From assembly GCF_947495715.1 (NCBI RefSeq), contig NZ_CANLZU010000025.1:1-44802 (forward strand): a stretch of DNA of 44,802 nt, written 5' to 3'. Below the pieces are notes generated by a model. It worked only from the letters and a program-made list of their open reading frames with translations, was not told the DNA's origin and made no database searches. Made by a program: the position numbers and the translations under genes. Positions 1 to 7,919 of this stretch are shown one piece after another. Numbering within the stretch: position 1 is the first letter of the stretch; each line of letters begins with the position of its first letter. The stretch is from an uncultured Oceanisphaera sp. (GTDB lineage: Bacteria > Pseudomonadota > Gammaproteobacteria > Enterobacterales > Aeromonadaceae).

Positions 1-77
1 GCGTCCTTAGCTCAGCTGGTTAGAGCACTACCTTGACATGGTAGGGGTCGGTGGTTCGAATCCACTAGGACGCACCA
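1..77 (+). tRNA. tRNA-Val (anticodon GAC)
   Basis: A complete cloverleaf is visible. The acceptor stem GCGTCCT pairs with AGGACGC, the D arm contains AGCTCAGCTGGTTAGAGC, and the T arm has GGTTCGAATCC. The anticodon stem CTACC/GGTAG encloses the loop TTGACAT, giving anticodon GAC, which reads valine GUC/GUU. The 3' CCA is encoded. It starts at the first base of the window, so it may be the last member of a tRNA cluster lying to the left. Confidence 0.97.
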
Positions 78-84
78 GATTCCG

Positions 85-118
85 AAAAAAGCGCACTCTA
101 ATGAGTGCGCTTTTTTCG
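85..118 (+). terminator. Rho-independent terminator of the tRNA transcript
   Basis: A run of A residues leads into the perfect stem GCGCACTC/GAGTGCGC around a short TAAT loop, followed by a T tract. It lies eight bases after the tRNA CCA end and closes that transcript. The A-rich left flank could allow weak function in the other direction. Confidence 0.9.
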
Positions 119-440
119 TTTAAGGCCCCTGCCCTCTCTTTCGGTGATATTCATACCTATCTGTAAAACCCACTGATCTGTTGTCAGGATCTCTCTGCAG
201 AAAGATACCGGGTCCGTCATGCTGATACTGAATCGAGTTCAGCATGACGAAGATTCTGTACCGGTATGACCGTGCTTAAAACACGGCATTGTTATCGGAT
301 ATTGATTTCATCTTTAGTCCGATTGGTATTACCTGGTTATCAAGGCAGGAATAATGCGGCTGTTGAGTGAGCTTTTTTATTATTGTTAAATGCGCATGTT
401 GGCATAAGTTAAACATTGCCAAGATGCCGGCGGCGATACC
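119..440. repeat. Intergenic region with a palindromic repeat at 216-248
   Basis: No gene is seen between the tRNA terminator and the PcfJ-like gene. The notable structure is an imperfect palindrome at 216-248 with arms GTCATGCTGA and TTCAGCATGAC around a 12-base centre. It is flanked by near-complementary outer segments (ACCGG before, CCGGT after), so the whole could fold into a long hairpin. GTCATGCTGA-type palindromes are typical of dispersed intergenic repeats in many bacteria. A second small hairpin, CCGTG/CACGG, follows at 270-286. The remainder shows nothing I can assign. Confidence 0.5.
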
Positions 441-1631
441 TCAGCCAATCAATCTCATGTGGGCGCGTTCGTCCGGGTGCAACCAGTGATGAATGGCGGC
501 TCGGGTCTGCTCGTCCGGTTTCTGGTTGCGTGCCAACGCCACCTGACGTATTACCGGCTCTCCGTTTTGAAACGCCACTTCTATGGTCGCCCGCTGAGGC
601 TGTATTATCCGGTAGATATAGCATTTACCCTTTATGATGTTGTGGACATAACTGGCCACGCAGTGGTGCATCAGCCGTCCTTCTTCCTGCAAATCTTCCA
701 TCGTCAGAATCGGATGAATATGCGTATTGCCGGGTACCGGCGGCGGTGGAAACTCCACTTTTCCGTGCACCGCAATTAAACGTTGCCGATTCAGGCGATC
801 GGTCCAGCGGTCGTGCAGTGCCTTGAGCGCTTGCGGGTCTTCGCAACGCTCCAATGCAATACGGGCGTCGGTCATGCCCAGCAGCCGGGCTACATTGAGC
901 GCATCCTGCCAGCATCGGCCATATCGACGGATCCTCGCCCTCATCGCTTCCGGGGTCAGCTCCTTCGTCAACACCAGCGGTTTGATCAGGCGGCCCCGGA
1001 GCAGTTGCGGGAAGTCGGTGGCCACCAGCAAGAGGTTGACCGGAATCCCGGCCCATGTCGTCAGGGGCTGCAACCGTTCTGGCTGGGCCAGCGCCTGGCA
1101 AAGCAGACGGTATTCTTTCAGATCGGCCTTGCCCAGCCGTATCCTGCCCAACAGCTTGACCATGGCCTTGCTGCCACTACCGGTCAGGGCCTTGAGGATC
1201 TGTCGGCGCGGCTGACTCAGCAGCTCATCCACCCTGGCGTTCGGCCATTCCTCCTCACCGCTACCGACCATCAGCAACCAGTACAGATTGGGTGAGTGCG
1301 AAAACAGCTCACGGGCATTCCGGCTTCGCGCCAGCCATTGCAGCAACCGGGTCTGCTGGTAATAAAAGGGCTGTACGGCCTCCCGCACCGGGGCCGGAAT
1401 GTCGCCAACGAACCGTCCCAGCGGGCTGTCGGCACCGGCCAGGGCCGCGGCATCGAGCAGGGAAATACCAAAATCACCGTCTTCGGGCTGCCAGCGCCCC
1501 TGCTCCATTCGTTCACAGCCAAGGCCTTGCGCCCAGGAGCGATAGCGAAAGTGCGCCGCTATCGGTTCGGATAACTGCACTACAAAATGCCCCTCGGGGG
1601 TATATTCCATCTGCTTTGCGTCCAGCCACAT
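441..1631 (-). CDS. PcfJ-like domain protein
   Basis: Encodes 396 aa. The C-terminal third (about residues 300-370) carries the PcfJ-like signature: a leading 'DLQEEGRLMHHCVASYV' stretch, a following 'GKCYIYRI' strand, and then 'RATIEVAF'. The family is named after a gene of the conjugative plasmid pCF10, but similar proteins are common on proteobacterial chromosomes and have no established biochemical role. The N-terminal 290 residues are alpha-helical-looking and rich in Leu and Arg, with no motif I recognise. No signal peptide or membrane segment is seen. Start is the ATG at 1631. The gene stands alone on the minus strand with no mobile or conjugation genes nearby, so its family name should not be read as evidence of transfer. 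Family assignment is good; function is unknown. Confidence 0.8.
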   Translation of the reverse strand: MWLDAKQMEYTPEGHFVVQLSEPIAAHFRYRSWAQGLGCERMEQGRWQPEDGDFGISLLDAAALAGADSPLGRFVGDIPAPVREAVQPFYYQQTRLLQWLARSRNARELFSHSPNLYWLLMVGSGEEEWPNARVDELLSQPRRQILKALTGSGSKAMVKLLGRIRLGKADLKEYRLLCQALAQPERLQPLTTWAGIPVNLLLVATDFPQLLRGRLIKPLVLTKELTPEAMRARIRRYGRCWQDALNVARLLGMTDARIALERCEDPQALKALHDRWTDRLNRQRLIAVHGKVEFPPPPVPGNTHIHPILTMEDLQEEGRLMHHCVASYVHNIIKGKCYIYRIIQPQRATIEVAFQNGEPVIRQVALARNQKPDEQTRAAIHHWLHPDERAHMRLIG

Positions 1632-1748
1632 ACGCCTTCTCCGTCAATCAAGCCTGTCGCTCATCCTGAACATGGCTGGCGATAAAATAGGGTCCAGCAC
1701 AGATAAAGAATACCCGATTGGCTACCATCGACAAAGGCCGGGTCTGAT

Positions 1749-3152
1749 TTACTCTCGCAAAACCGGTTCCGGAGGCAGATCCAGGCTGGACAGTTCGTCC
1801 AGGGTCAGGGGCTTGACCGGGGCACGCAGGCGATAATAGCCCCCTTGCTCGACTTCCTGCCCCTGTAACCTGGCCATCAGCTCCGAAACAATCAGCCCGC
1901 ACTGACGCCCCTGGCAGGGCCCCATGCCACAACGGGTAAAACTCTTCAGCTGATTAGGCCCCATGCAACCCAGGCTGACGGCACGGCGAATGTCACCCAG
2001 GCTTACCTCCTCGCAGCGACATACCAGCACCTCATCCTGTTCGGGCAATCGAAAGGCATCTGTGGGTCTGTAGAGCAGGTCGATAAATCGGCGAAAGGCC
2101 GTTTCCCGACCTAGCTGGCGGCGCAAACTGCGGGCATGATGATCTCGCTCGGCCTGTGTTTGCCGCCCCAGAGTATGGGCCAGCTGCTGTACCGCCAGCC
2201 GTCCTTTCAGCGCCGCCGCCACGGCACCACCTATGCCTCCGCCATCGCCGATAATACGGATATGCGGCTGTGAGCTCTGCCCCCAGGCATCCAGTAGCGG
2301 CTGCCAGCACAGTTGCGGCTCATGCCAGTGGTGCTCGCAGCCACTGGCCATGGCCAGGTTCACATTGGGTACCACTCCCTGATGCAGAAACAGCTGTTCG
2401 GTATCCAGGCATTGTTGCCGTCCACCGGCCCGATAGGTCACCCGGCTCAGCACCCCGTCTTCATCGTGGGCGGCAAGCTCGGTGACTCCACGCACGAAGG
2501 GAATGCCGGCGGCGCGAATGTCCCGCAGCAGTGTCAGTCCCTTCCACAGGTAGCCCGCCCCATACAGGGCGCCGTCGAGGGCGCCAAGGGCCCGGCGATA
2601 ATTGGCGGCCGGCGTGGTATCCAGCAACGCCTTTACCTTGATTCCGGCCTGCAGATATTGCCATACCACCAGATAGAGCAAGGGCCCACAGCCGGCAAAA
2701 ACGGCACCGTCGGCGGCCAGTCCCGGGCTTTTCAGCAAAATTTGCGCCGCCCCGGCGGTCATCACCCCGGGCAGGGTCCAGCCGGGAATGGGAAAGGGAC
2801 GCTCCTGAGCGCCATTGGCGATCATCACCTGGCGGGCCTGCAACGAGGCGGCCCGACCTTGGTGACTGTAATACACCCGAGCATCACTCTCGATTTGCCA
2901 CACCTGGGTGTTCGGCAAATATCGACAGCCGCTGTCGGCAAAGGCGTCGGCCAGGGAGCGACCCTCATCATAGTCGGGCCCCAGAATACGAGGGTCTGCA
3001 ATAGAGGGCCGGCCTATGTTGCGGTAAATCTGTCCGCCGACCCGGGGTTGTTCATCCAGCAGCACCGACGTCAGGCCCAGACGTTGCGCCTCGATGGCCG
3101 CCGCCATGCCCGCAGGTCCGGCCCCCACAATGGCCAGATCAGCATCCATCAT
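1749..3152 (-). CDS. FAD-dependent oxidoreductase with BFD-like [2Fe-2S] domain (opine/D-amino-acid dehydrogenase alpha-type subunit)
   Basis: About 467 aa, the large pyridine-nucleotide-disulfide-type flavoprotein subunit of a multi-subunit dehydrogenase (HcnB/OoxA/LhpE-like). The N-terminus has the dinucleotide-binding motif GAGPAGMAAA followed by 'LLDEQPRVGGQIYR', typical of this family. A second glycine-rich segment 'IRIIGDGGGIGGAVAA' lies near the middle. The C-terminus carries a BFD-like iron-sulfur region with cysteines in CRCEE and CGMGPCQGRQC. A longer reading from 3170 exists, but the ATG at 3152 begins directly before the conserved first strand and is the likelier start. It overlaps the end of the small ferredoxin-like gene by 14 bases, so the two are translationally coupled. 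Likely role: part of an FAD/FMN/Fe-S enzyme oxidising an opine, D-amino acid or hydroxyproline. The substrate cannot be told from sequence alone. Confidence 0.82.
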   Translation of the reverse strand: MMDADLAIVGAGPAGMAAAIEAQRLGLTSVLLDEQPRVGGQIYRNIGRPSIADPRILGPDYDEGRSLADAFADSGCRYLPNTQVWQIESDARVYYSHQGRAASLQARQVMIANGAQERPFPIPGWTLPGVMTAGAAQILLKSPGLAADGAVFAGCGPLLYLVVWQYLQAGIKVKALLDTTPAANYRRALGALDGALYGAGYLWKGLTLLRDIRAAGIPFVRGVTELAAHDEDGVLSRVTYRAGGRQQCLDTEQLFLHQGVVPNVNLAMASGCEHHWHEPQLCWQPLLDAWGQSSQPHIRIIGDGGGIGGAVAAALKGRLAVQQLAHTLGRQTQAERDHHARSLRRQLGRETAFRRFIDLLYRPTDAFRLPEQDEVLVCRCEEVSLGDIRRAVSLGCMGPNQLKSFTRCGMGPCQGRQCGLIVSELMARLQGQEVEQGGYYRLRAPVKPLTLDELSSLDLPPEPVLRE

Positions 3153-3456
3153 CACCCTCCTCCCACACACTCTGCTCTTTCTGCAGAGGCAAGCGAATGT
3201 GCATCTCCGGCCGTACCTCGGTCAGACACCCCTGTCGGTTCGGAATACCGTCTATCTCCACCAGACACTCGAAACAGACCCCCATCATGCAATAAGGACC
3301 ACGCGGACTGCCGGAAACCGGGCTGGCCCGATTGACTTTGTATCCCAGCGCCAGCAAGGCGGCGGCCACCGTATAGCCGGCGGGAACCTGCCGGGGTTGC
3401 TCATCGACATAAAAGGTCAGCAAGGGGCGCGGTTGCTGACTGACATCCTTGAACAT
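3139..3456 (-). CDS. Small [2Fe-2S] ferredoxin-like subunit of the flavin dehydrogenase
   Basis: Encodes 105 aa matching the small Fer2_4-type subunits (HcnA/LhpF-like) that pair with FAD-dependent amine or D-amino-acid dehydrogenases. Beta strands 'LLTFYVDEQPRQVPAGYTVAAALLA' open the fold. The cluster ligands are visible as C-x4-C-x2-C-x12-C in the segment beginning 'YCMMGVCFECLVEIDG' and ending 'QGC'. It lies between the two FAD subunits: four bases after the DadA-like gene and overlapping the large FAD subunit. The three would form an electron-transfer chain from substrate FAD through the Fe-S cluster. Family is well supported; the substrate is not known. Confidence 0.85.
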   Translation of the reverse strand: MFKDVSQQPRPLLTFYVDEQPRQVPAGYTVAAALLALGYKVNRASPVSGSPRGPYCMMGVCFECLVEIDGIPNRQGCLTEVRPEMHIRLPLQKEQSVWEEGDDGC

Positions 3457-3459
3457 GAC

Positions 3460-4563
3460 TTAGTCCTTGAATCGTTGGGGAGTGAAGGCATCCAGTTCCG
3501 GGCTCAAAGCGGGTTCCAGCAGCATCGGCGCCAGCGTCAGGGCATGTGCCGCCGCCAGGGTCACACCGCTGTGCGAGCTGAAGGCATGAACCCGGGGGCC
3601 CGCTGTCCGGCTTTGCTCATACACCGGATAACCATCCGGACTCATTACCCTGAGCGCCCCCCAGCCTCGTACGATACGCCGGTGGCGCAAGGCGGGCAGC
3701 AGCGAAATGGCCCGCCGGGCCAGTTGTGCCATGACAGCCGGGGTATTGCCGTCATTCAGACCCACCTGCTCGGATGAATCGCCGATCTGGATAGAGCCCT
3801 CTCCGGTCTGGCGCAGGTAGATGGACGGATAATTCAGCAGCCTGGGCAGACGTTCGGTGATCAGCAGCTGGCCACGCTGGGGAGTCAGGGGTTGCGACAA
3901 GCCGACCATGGGCGCCAGTCGGCAATTGTCGAGCCCCGCCGCCAGCACCAGCTGTTCGGCCCGTATCGGCCCCTGCTCCGTATGCAGTACAAAGCCATCG
4001 TGCCTGGTCTCTATGTTCAATACATGATGACGCGGCCGGTAATGGCCGCCCCTGGCCAGAAAACCCGCATGCAGGGCGCGCAGCAGAAACAGCGGATTGA
4101 CGTGACCGTCGTTGGGCGAGTAGCAGGCACCGGGAATATTGGCGTCGATATGGGGTTCCAGCCTGGCCAGCTGTCGGGCATTCAGAAACTGATATTCGAA
4201 GTCTGTACCACTGACGGCGGCTTGTTGCGCCAGCTCGAGGCGATAGGCTTCCAGCTCCGGCTCATCCAGACAGTAATGAATGCCGCCGCGCTGGCGAAAG
4301 TGCACATCGATGCCGGTCAGCTCGATCAGTTCGGCGGCAAAGTCCGGCCACAGCCGACAGGAATCCAGGGTCCAGCGGGCATAGGCAGGAAAGTCGGCCC
4401 CCTTGCCCTGTACCCACAGCAGCCCGAAGTTACCCCGGGCCGCACGCAGCCCCTGGTCTCCTTCATCCAGCATCAGCGTCTCTATGCCTTGCCGGGCCAG
4501 ACCATAGCCCAGCGCCGCGCCTACCATGCCACCGCCGATAACGACGACTCGGCTATCTTTCAT
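3460..4563 (-). CDS. DadA-like FAD-dependent oxidoreductase (catalytic beta-type subunit)
   Basis: Encodes 367 aa of the DAO/DadA family (HcnC, OoxB, LhpB-like). The N-terminal Rossmann motif 'VVVIGGGMVGAALGYGLA' is followed by an acidic residue ending strand 2 ('LMLDEGD'). The C-terminal half contains 'PQRGQLLITERLP', 'IQIGDSSEQVG' and 'HSGVTLAAAHALTLAPML', usual for this family. This subunit normally holds the substrate-oxidising FAD. It is followed four bases later by the [2Fe-2S] subunit gene and then the larger FAD subunit, and preceded 17 bases upstream by a periplasmic binding protein gene. Together they look like an uptake-and-oxidation operon for a nitrogenous compound such as an opine, D-amino acid or D-hydroxyproline. 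Family confidence is high, substrate confidence low. Confidence 0.85.
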   Translation of the reverse strand: MKDSRVVVIGGGMVGAALGYGLARQGIETLMLDEGDQGLRAARGNFGLLWVQGKGADFPAYARWTLDSCRLWPDFAAELIELTGIDVHFRQRGGIHYCLDEPELEAYRLELAQQAAVSGTDFEYQFLNARQLARLEPHIDANIPGACYSPNDGHVNPLFLLRALHAGFLARGGHYRPRHHVLNIETRHDGFVLHTEQGPIRAEQLVLAAGLDNCRLAPMVGLSQPLTPQRGQLLITERLPRLLNYPSIYLRQTGEGSIQIGDSSEQVGLNDGNTPAVMAQLARRAISLLPALRHRRIVRGWGALRVMSPDGYPVYEQSRTAGPRVHAFSSHSGVTLAAAHALTLAPMLLEPALSPELDAFTPQRFKD

Positions 4564-4580
4564 GCTTAGCCGCCCTTATT

Positions 4581-5357
4581 TCATCCACCATAGATATCGA
4601 ATTCGAAGTACTTGTCCTGGATCTGCTGATAGATACCCTTGCTGCGGATGGCCTTGATGGCGTCATTGAATTTTTCGCGCAACTCGTCATCGCGTTTGCG
4701 GACGGCGATGCCCACCCCCTCACCGAACCATTTTTTGTCGGTAATGAGGGGGCCGGTAAAGTCGAAGTCGCCGCCGTTTTGCTTCTCCAGCAAACCGCTT
4801 TCGATGGCGGGAATGTTGTTGAACACCAGATCGACACGACCGGATATCAGATCCAGAAAGGCGTTTTCCGGAGAGCCGTAACGCTTGATATCCACGCCCT
4901 CAAAATTATCGGCGACGTATTTTTCATGGGTGCTGGAGCCCTGTACACCGACCGACTTTCCTTTCAGACCGTCCGGTTCGAAGTTGAACTCGGTGCCTTT
5001 TTTCGCCACGAAGCGGGAAGATATCTGGTAATACTTGTCGGTAAAGTCGACCTTGAGCCTGCGCTCCTCGGTAATCGACATAGAGGCGACGATGGCATCG
5101 AACTTTCGCGCCAGCAGCGAGGGGATCATGCCGTCCCATTCCTGCGTAACCAGGGTGCATTTCACCTGCATCTGTTCGCAAAGGGCGTTGGCCATGTCGA
5201 TATCAAACCCTTTCAGCTCCCCTTCCGTGGTGGTCCAGCTATAAGGAGGATAGGCGCCCTCTACCGCAATCCGTACCTGTTTCCATTCCTTGGCGGCAAC
5301 CGGCCCTACGGTCAGCATGGTGGTGGTCGCAGCCAGGGCAATCATCTTCATTTTCAT
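4581..5357 (-). CDS. ABC transporter periplasmic substrate-binding protein (polar amino acid/opine type)
   Basis: Encodes 258 aa with a signal peptide (Lys-rich start, hydrophobic core, cleavage after 'GPVAA'). The mature protein is a bacterial family-3 solute-binding protein like HisJ, ArgT or NocT. Visible landmarks are 'AYPPYSW' and 'GFDIDMANALCEQM', then 'QEWDGMIPSLLARKFDAIVASMSIT' with the ligand-contacting region, and 'VDFTDKYY'. Start is the ATG at 5357 with a strong AGGAG site just upstream. It precedes the DadA-like gene by 17 bases, so it should be co-transcribed. Oddly, no permease or ATPase gene is present on either side, so it must use components encoded elsewhere or has lost its partners. 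NocT/OccT-like proteins bind opines; this is one plausible ligand class. Confidence 0.88.
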   Translation of the reverse strand: MKMKMIALAATTTMLTVGPVAAKEWKQVRIAVEGAYPPYSWTTTEGELKGFDIDMANALCEQMQVKCTLVTQEWDGMIPSLLARKFDAIVASMSITEERRLKVDFTDKYYQISSRFVAKKGTEFNFEPDGLKGKSVGVQGSSTHEKYVADNFEGVDIKRYGSPENAFLDLISGRVDLVFNNIPAIESGLLEKQNGGDFDFTGPLITDKKWFGEGVGIAVRKRDDELREKFNDAIKAIRSKGIYQQIQDKYFEFDIYGG

Positions 5358-5461
5358 CGTGAACTCCTTGTCATCGGTAACAGACGCTTGTCGGAGTTCA
5401 ACTTATAGTGCGCCGGCCACCGAACACCAATGCCGTTTGCCGCCCTGGGTATGTTCCCGTG

Positions 5462-6388
5462 TTATAGGCTGCCGTTCTTCTCATGACGCAGGCTGATCCC
5501 AACGGCTTCTGCCTGGCTGAACAGGGAGTCGACAAAGGCACGAGCCAGATCGGAATTCGGGCGAAAGGCGGGGTACAGGATCTGGAACCGATAGGGAATA
5601 CAGGGACGAAACTCGCGGATGACGATGTTCAAGCCGCACTGCTGCGCATGCCGGGCGGTGAAGGGATCAACCACCGCCACACCAAGCCCTTCTGCCACCA
5701 GAGACGCCGCAACCGAGGCGAAAGAGACCTCAACCACATCCAGACTGTGTATACCGGCCTGCGCAAGCGCCCGATCCAGTGCCTGCTGGGCCGAATCGCT
5801 GTTTTCATAGCGGATAAAAGGCATGCCGGACAAATCCGCCGGCGTCAGGCTGGGCATCGCCGCCAGTTCGCTGCCGGCAGGCACAATGCAGACACAATCC
5901 CCCCACACCGGAATGGCCGTTACACTGGGACTGGTGATCTCCGTATCGGCAAACCCCAGATCACAAGACTGGATCTCGGTACGCCTGAGCACCTCTTCCG
6001 ACCGATAGCTCTTCAGCGATGCCTTGAGCCCGGGGGTTTCCCGCATCAATCGCCCCAGAATCGCCGGCAAAAAACTGTTGGACAGCATGGGAAAGGCCGT
6101 GATGTGCAGGCTGCCATGATGCTGCTCGGCAATGTCTCGCGCACTGTGCTCTAAATGTTCCAGCGCCGAGAATGCCTTGCTCACCTCCAGATAGAAGGCC
6201 GTGCCCTTGTCGGTGGGTACCAGTCGCCCCCGTATACGCTGAAACAGGGCAAAGCCGAGCTGGTGCTCAAGGCTTGCCACCAGTCGGCTGATGGCAGGCT
6301 GGGTAACATGAATATGAGCCGATGCCGCCATCATGGTGCCAAGCTCATAGACGGCCTTAAAGGCATTGAGCTGCTGAAACTTTATCAT
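5462..6388 (-). CDS. LysR-family transcriptional regulator
   Basis: Encodes 308 aa. The N-terminal winged helix-turn-helix (residues 1-60) reads 'FQQLNAFKAVYELGTMMAASAHIHVTQPAISRLVASLE', a canonical LysR DNA-binding domain, followed by the linker helix and an effector domain from about residue 90. Start is the ATG at 6388, preceded by an AAGGA site. It lies upstream of, and on the same strand as, the binding-protein and dehydrogenase genes, separated by 104 bases that may hold their promoter. The arrangement resembles opine catabolic clusters in which OccR/NocR-type LysR proteins activate transport and oxidase genes. Control of the adjacent operon is therefore likely; the effector is unknown. 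Confidence 0.85.
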   Translation of the reverse strand: MIKFQQLNAFKAVYELGTMMAASAHIHVTQPAISRLVASLEHQLGFALFQRIRGRLVPTDKGTAFYLEVSKAFSALEHLEHSARDIAEQHHGSLHITAFPMLSNSFLPAILGRLMRETPGLKASLKSYRSEEVLRRTEIQSCDLGFADTEITSPSVTAIPVWGDCVCIVPAGSELAAMPSLTPADLSGMPFIRYENSDSAQQALDRALAQAGIHSLDVVEVSFASVAASLVAEGLGVAVVDPFTARHAQQCGLNIVIREFRPCIPYRFQILYPAFRPNSDLARAFVDSLFSQAEAVGISLRHEKNGSL

Positions 6389-6520
6389 CGAATCCTTTCC
6401 TCTTCGTCACTATCACCTGCCCGCTCATGTTGAAGCCGGTCAACTGACCCAAAACACACTACGCACAACAGGCAGATAACCGGAGATGACATTCTCTTTT
6501 CGCCAACCAATGGTGGTATG

Positions 6521-6550
6521 AAAAAGGGACTGCCATGGCAGTCCCTTTCT
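6521..6550 (-). terminator. Terminator downstream of azoR
   Basis: A perfect stem AGGGACTGCC/GGCAGTCCCT with a minimal loop is followed, on the minus strand, by TTTTT. It sits about 95 bases beyond the azoR stop codon and would end that transcript. The plus-strand side has only a short T run. Confidence 0.75.
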
Positions 6551-6556
6551 GGTCGA

Positions 6557-6588
6557 TTCGATATTAATCAACTTCGATATTAATCAAC
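6557..6588. repeat. 16-bp perfect tandem duplication
   Basis: The 16-base unit TTCGATATTAATCAAC occurs twice head to tail (6557-6572 and 6573-6588) between azoR and its terminator. It contains the palindrome ATTAAT. It is probably a replication-slippage duplication in a 3' untranslated region. Confidence 0.85.
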
Positions 6589-6646
6589 AAGGTTAGCAAT
6601 CATTACGCACAGCCCGGTTGGTAAGCGACCGGCTTTCCGACCATGA

Positions 6647-7240
6647 TCAGACGGTTGCTACCAAGGCATCCAGCTGGTTCCGCGCATGCTTCAAACCGGC
6701 TTGCTGCGCTTCTTCTCCCATGCCCTGGGCCTCTGCATAAACGAACTCGACCTCATCGATACCGATAAAGCCCAGTACGGTGCGCAGATAAGGCGTGACC
6801 ATATCATGAGGACTGTCTTTATGTCTGCCACCGCTGGTGGTCACCACCACCGCCTTTTTGCCGGTAAGCAGCCCCTGGGGCCCCTGCTCGGTATAACGAA
6901 AGGTCACCCCCGCACGACAGATAAGGTCAATCCAGGCCTTGAGCTGAACCGGAATATGAAAGTTATACATGGGAGCGGCAATCACCAGGGTATCGGCCCT
7001 CTTCAGTTCCTCCACCAACCGATCCGACAGCGCCAGCACTGCCTGTTGCTGTTCATTCAGGGGGGCTCCGCCACGCAGTGCCGAGGCGCCGGCACCGTCC
7101 AGCATCGGCAGCGGCTCTGCGGCCAGATCGCGTAACAGAGTACCCTCGTTGCCCATGCGTTCAACCATATAATCAATCAATTTTGATGATTGCGAGTATT
7201 CACCCAAAATGCTGGATTTCAGTACCAATGTCGTCGTCAT
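6647..7240 (-). CDS. azoR: FMN-dependent NADH-azoreductase
   Basis: About 197 aa from the ATG at 7240; an upstream in-frame start at 7267 adds nine unconserved residues, and the 7240 start has an AAGGGT-type ribosome site. It is a flavodoxin-like quinone/azo reductase: '[22 protein letters not shown]' forms the FMN phosphate-binding loop, '[32 protein letters not shown]' is the highly conserved central segment, and 'TSGGRH' follows. AzoR reduces quinones and azo dyes by two-electron transfer from NADH as a cytosolic homodimer and protects against thiol and quinone stress. It is monocistronic, with a terminator downstream and a separate non-coding region upstream. Confidence 0.93.
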   Translation of the reverse strand: MTTTLVLKSSILGEYSQSSKLIDYMVERMGNEGTLLRDLAAEPLPMLDGAGASALRGGAPLNEQQQAVLALSDRLVEELKRADTLVIAAPMYNFHIPVQLKAWIDLICRAGVTFRYTEQGPQGLLTGKKAVVVTTSGGRHKDSPHDMVTPYLRTVLGFIGIDEVEFVYAEAQGMGEEAQQAGLKHARNQLDALVATV

Positions 7241-7449
7241 ACGAACCCTTCCGTGTAATAAATTCATGAAGTATCAGCTAATTGCCATCATAACGCAGCG
7301 CGCATGCAGGCTGTGTCGTTACTGTAAGGCAGGCGGGACGGGAGAGAAATCGGAAATTAACGCACAAGACTATCAATTTTTTTGAATGAAAGAAAAGAGT
7401 GCACAACAGGTTACGTAAACGTAATGAGGGTGAGACTGCAGATGCTCAG

Positions 7450-7567
7450 AAAAAAGAAAACCCTCGCAAGCGAGGGTCAAACAAACGGAAACGTGCTTAA
7501 ACAGAGCTACACATAACACCTGACAAGATGCTCACTTGTGATGGAGCAAATAACCAAGCCTTAATGC
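7450..7567 (-). ncRNA. Candidate small RNA (about 118 nt) with own terminator
   Basis: A minus-strand transcription unit is bounded by a consensus-like promoter at 7574-7602 and an intrinsic terminator at 7450-7477. The terminator is a perfect CCCTCGC/GCGAGGG stem followed on the minus strand by TTTTCTTTTTT. No protein of useful length is encoded; the longest candidate is a frame of about a dozen codons near the middle. A hairpin GCTC/GAGC could form around 7530-7550. It is separated from azoR by its own terminator, so it is not just azoR leader. I do not recognise it as a known family such as Spot 42, RyhB or FnrS. Supported by promoter plus terminator only; no expression evidence. Confidence 0.5.
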
Positions 7568-7573
7568 GTGTTC

Positions 7574-7602
7574 AATCTAACCGGACAAAAATGTGAAGTC
7601 AA
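7574..7602 (-). promoter_or_regulatory. Sigma-70-type promoter of the candidate small RNA
   Basis: On the minus strand a -35 box TTGACT (7597-7602) is followed by a 17-base spacer and a -10 box TAGATT (7574-7579). This is near-consensus in both boxes with ideal spacing. The predicted start point is close to 7567. Confidence 0.55.
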
Positions 7603-7919
7603 CGTAAAAAATGATAATACCCGCAATTGCACAGCAAACAAACACAAGTCAGACGATTACGTAAAGGTAAGCTTGTGATCGCCTCACGGATAGATTCAAT
7701 CGGGTATGAATTGACGTCTCTCTGTTTTCTGACAAAAGCGGCCTTGCTCCAGGCCCCGTTCAACACGGTGGGCATCACAAAATCTTCGACATTTCTGAAC
7801 GTTACACATGCGTAATAAGAAAATACTGACTAACCTTTCATCAAGGGAATGAAATATGTGTGCGCAAGGCTCTTTCTTATGTGGTGAACGTCAGAGCCGG
7901 TATTTATGGGGGATAAACC

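Larger units (their letters stand above)
7411..7670. promoter_or_regulatory. Two copies of a TTACGTAAASGTAA motif
   Basis: TTACGTAAACGTAA at 7411-7424 and TTACGTAAAGGTAA at 7657-7670 match in 13 of 14 positions, in the same orientation, 246 bases apart. The first is an imperfect palindrome, as expected for a dimeric regulator. Motifs of this general look are known for MerR-family LiuR-type sites in gammaproteobacteria, but I cannot score this. They bracket the candidate small RNA promoter. Confidence 0.4.
7241..7919. other. Long non-coding interval between azoR and prkA
   Basis: No convincing protein gene lies here. What can be seen is a candidate minus-strand small RNA unit at 7450-7602 (listed separately), two near-identical 14-base palindrome-like motifs at 7411-7424 and 7657-7670, and the untranslated leader of prkA. 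Short open frames at 7627-7815 and 7856-8116 on the plus strand lack family resemblance and are not called. Confidence 0.6.

Noticed and set aside
119-440. Possible prophage or element integrated at the tRNA-Val
   Set aside because: The tRNA is complete, no integrase or direct repeat of its 3' end is seen in the window, and the neighbouring gene is not phage-like.
7627-7815. Plus-strand 62-codon frame upstream of prkA
   Set aside because: No ribosome site and no recognisable composition; it crosses one of the repeated motifs.
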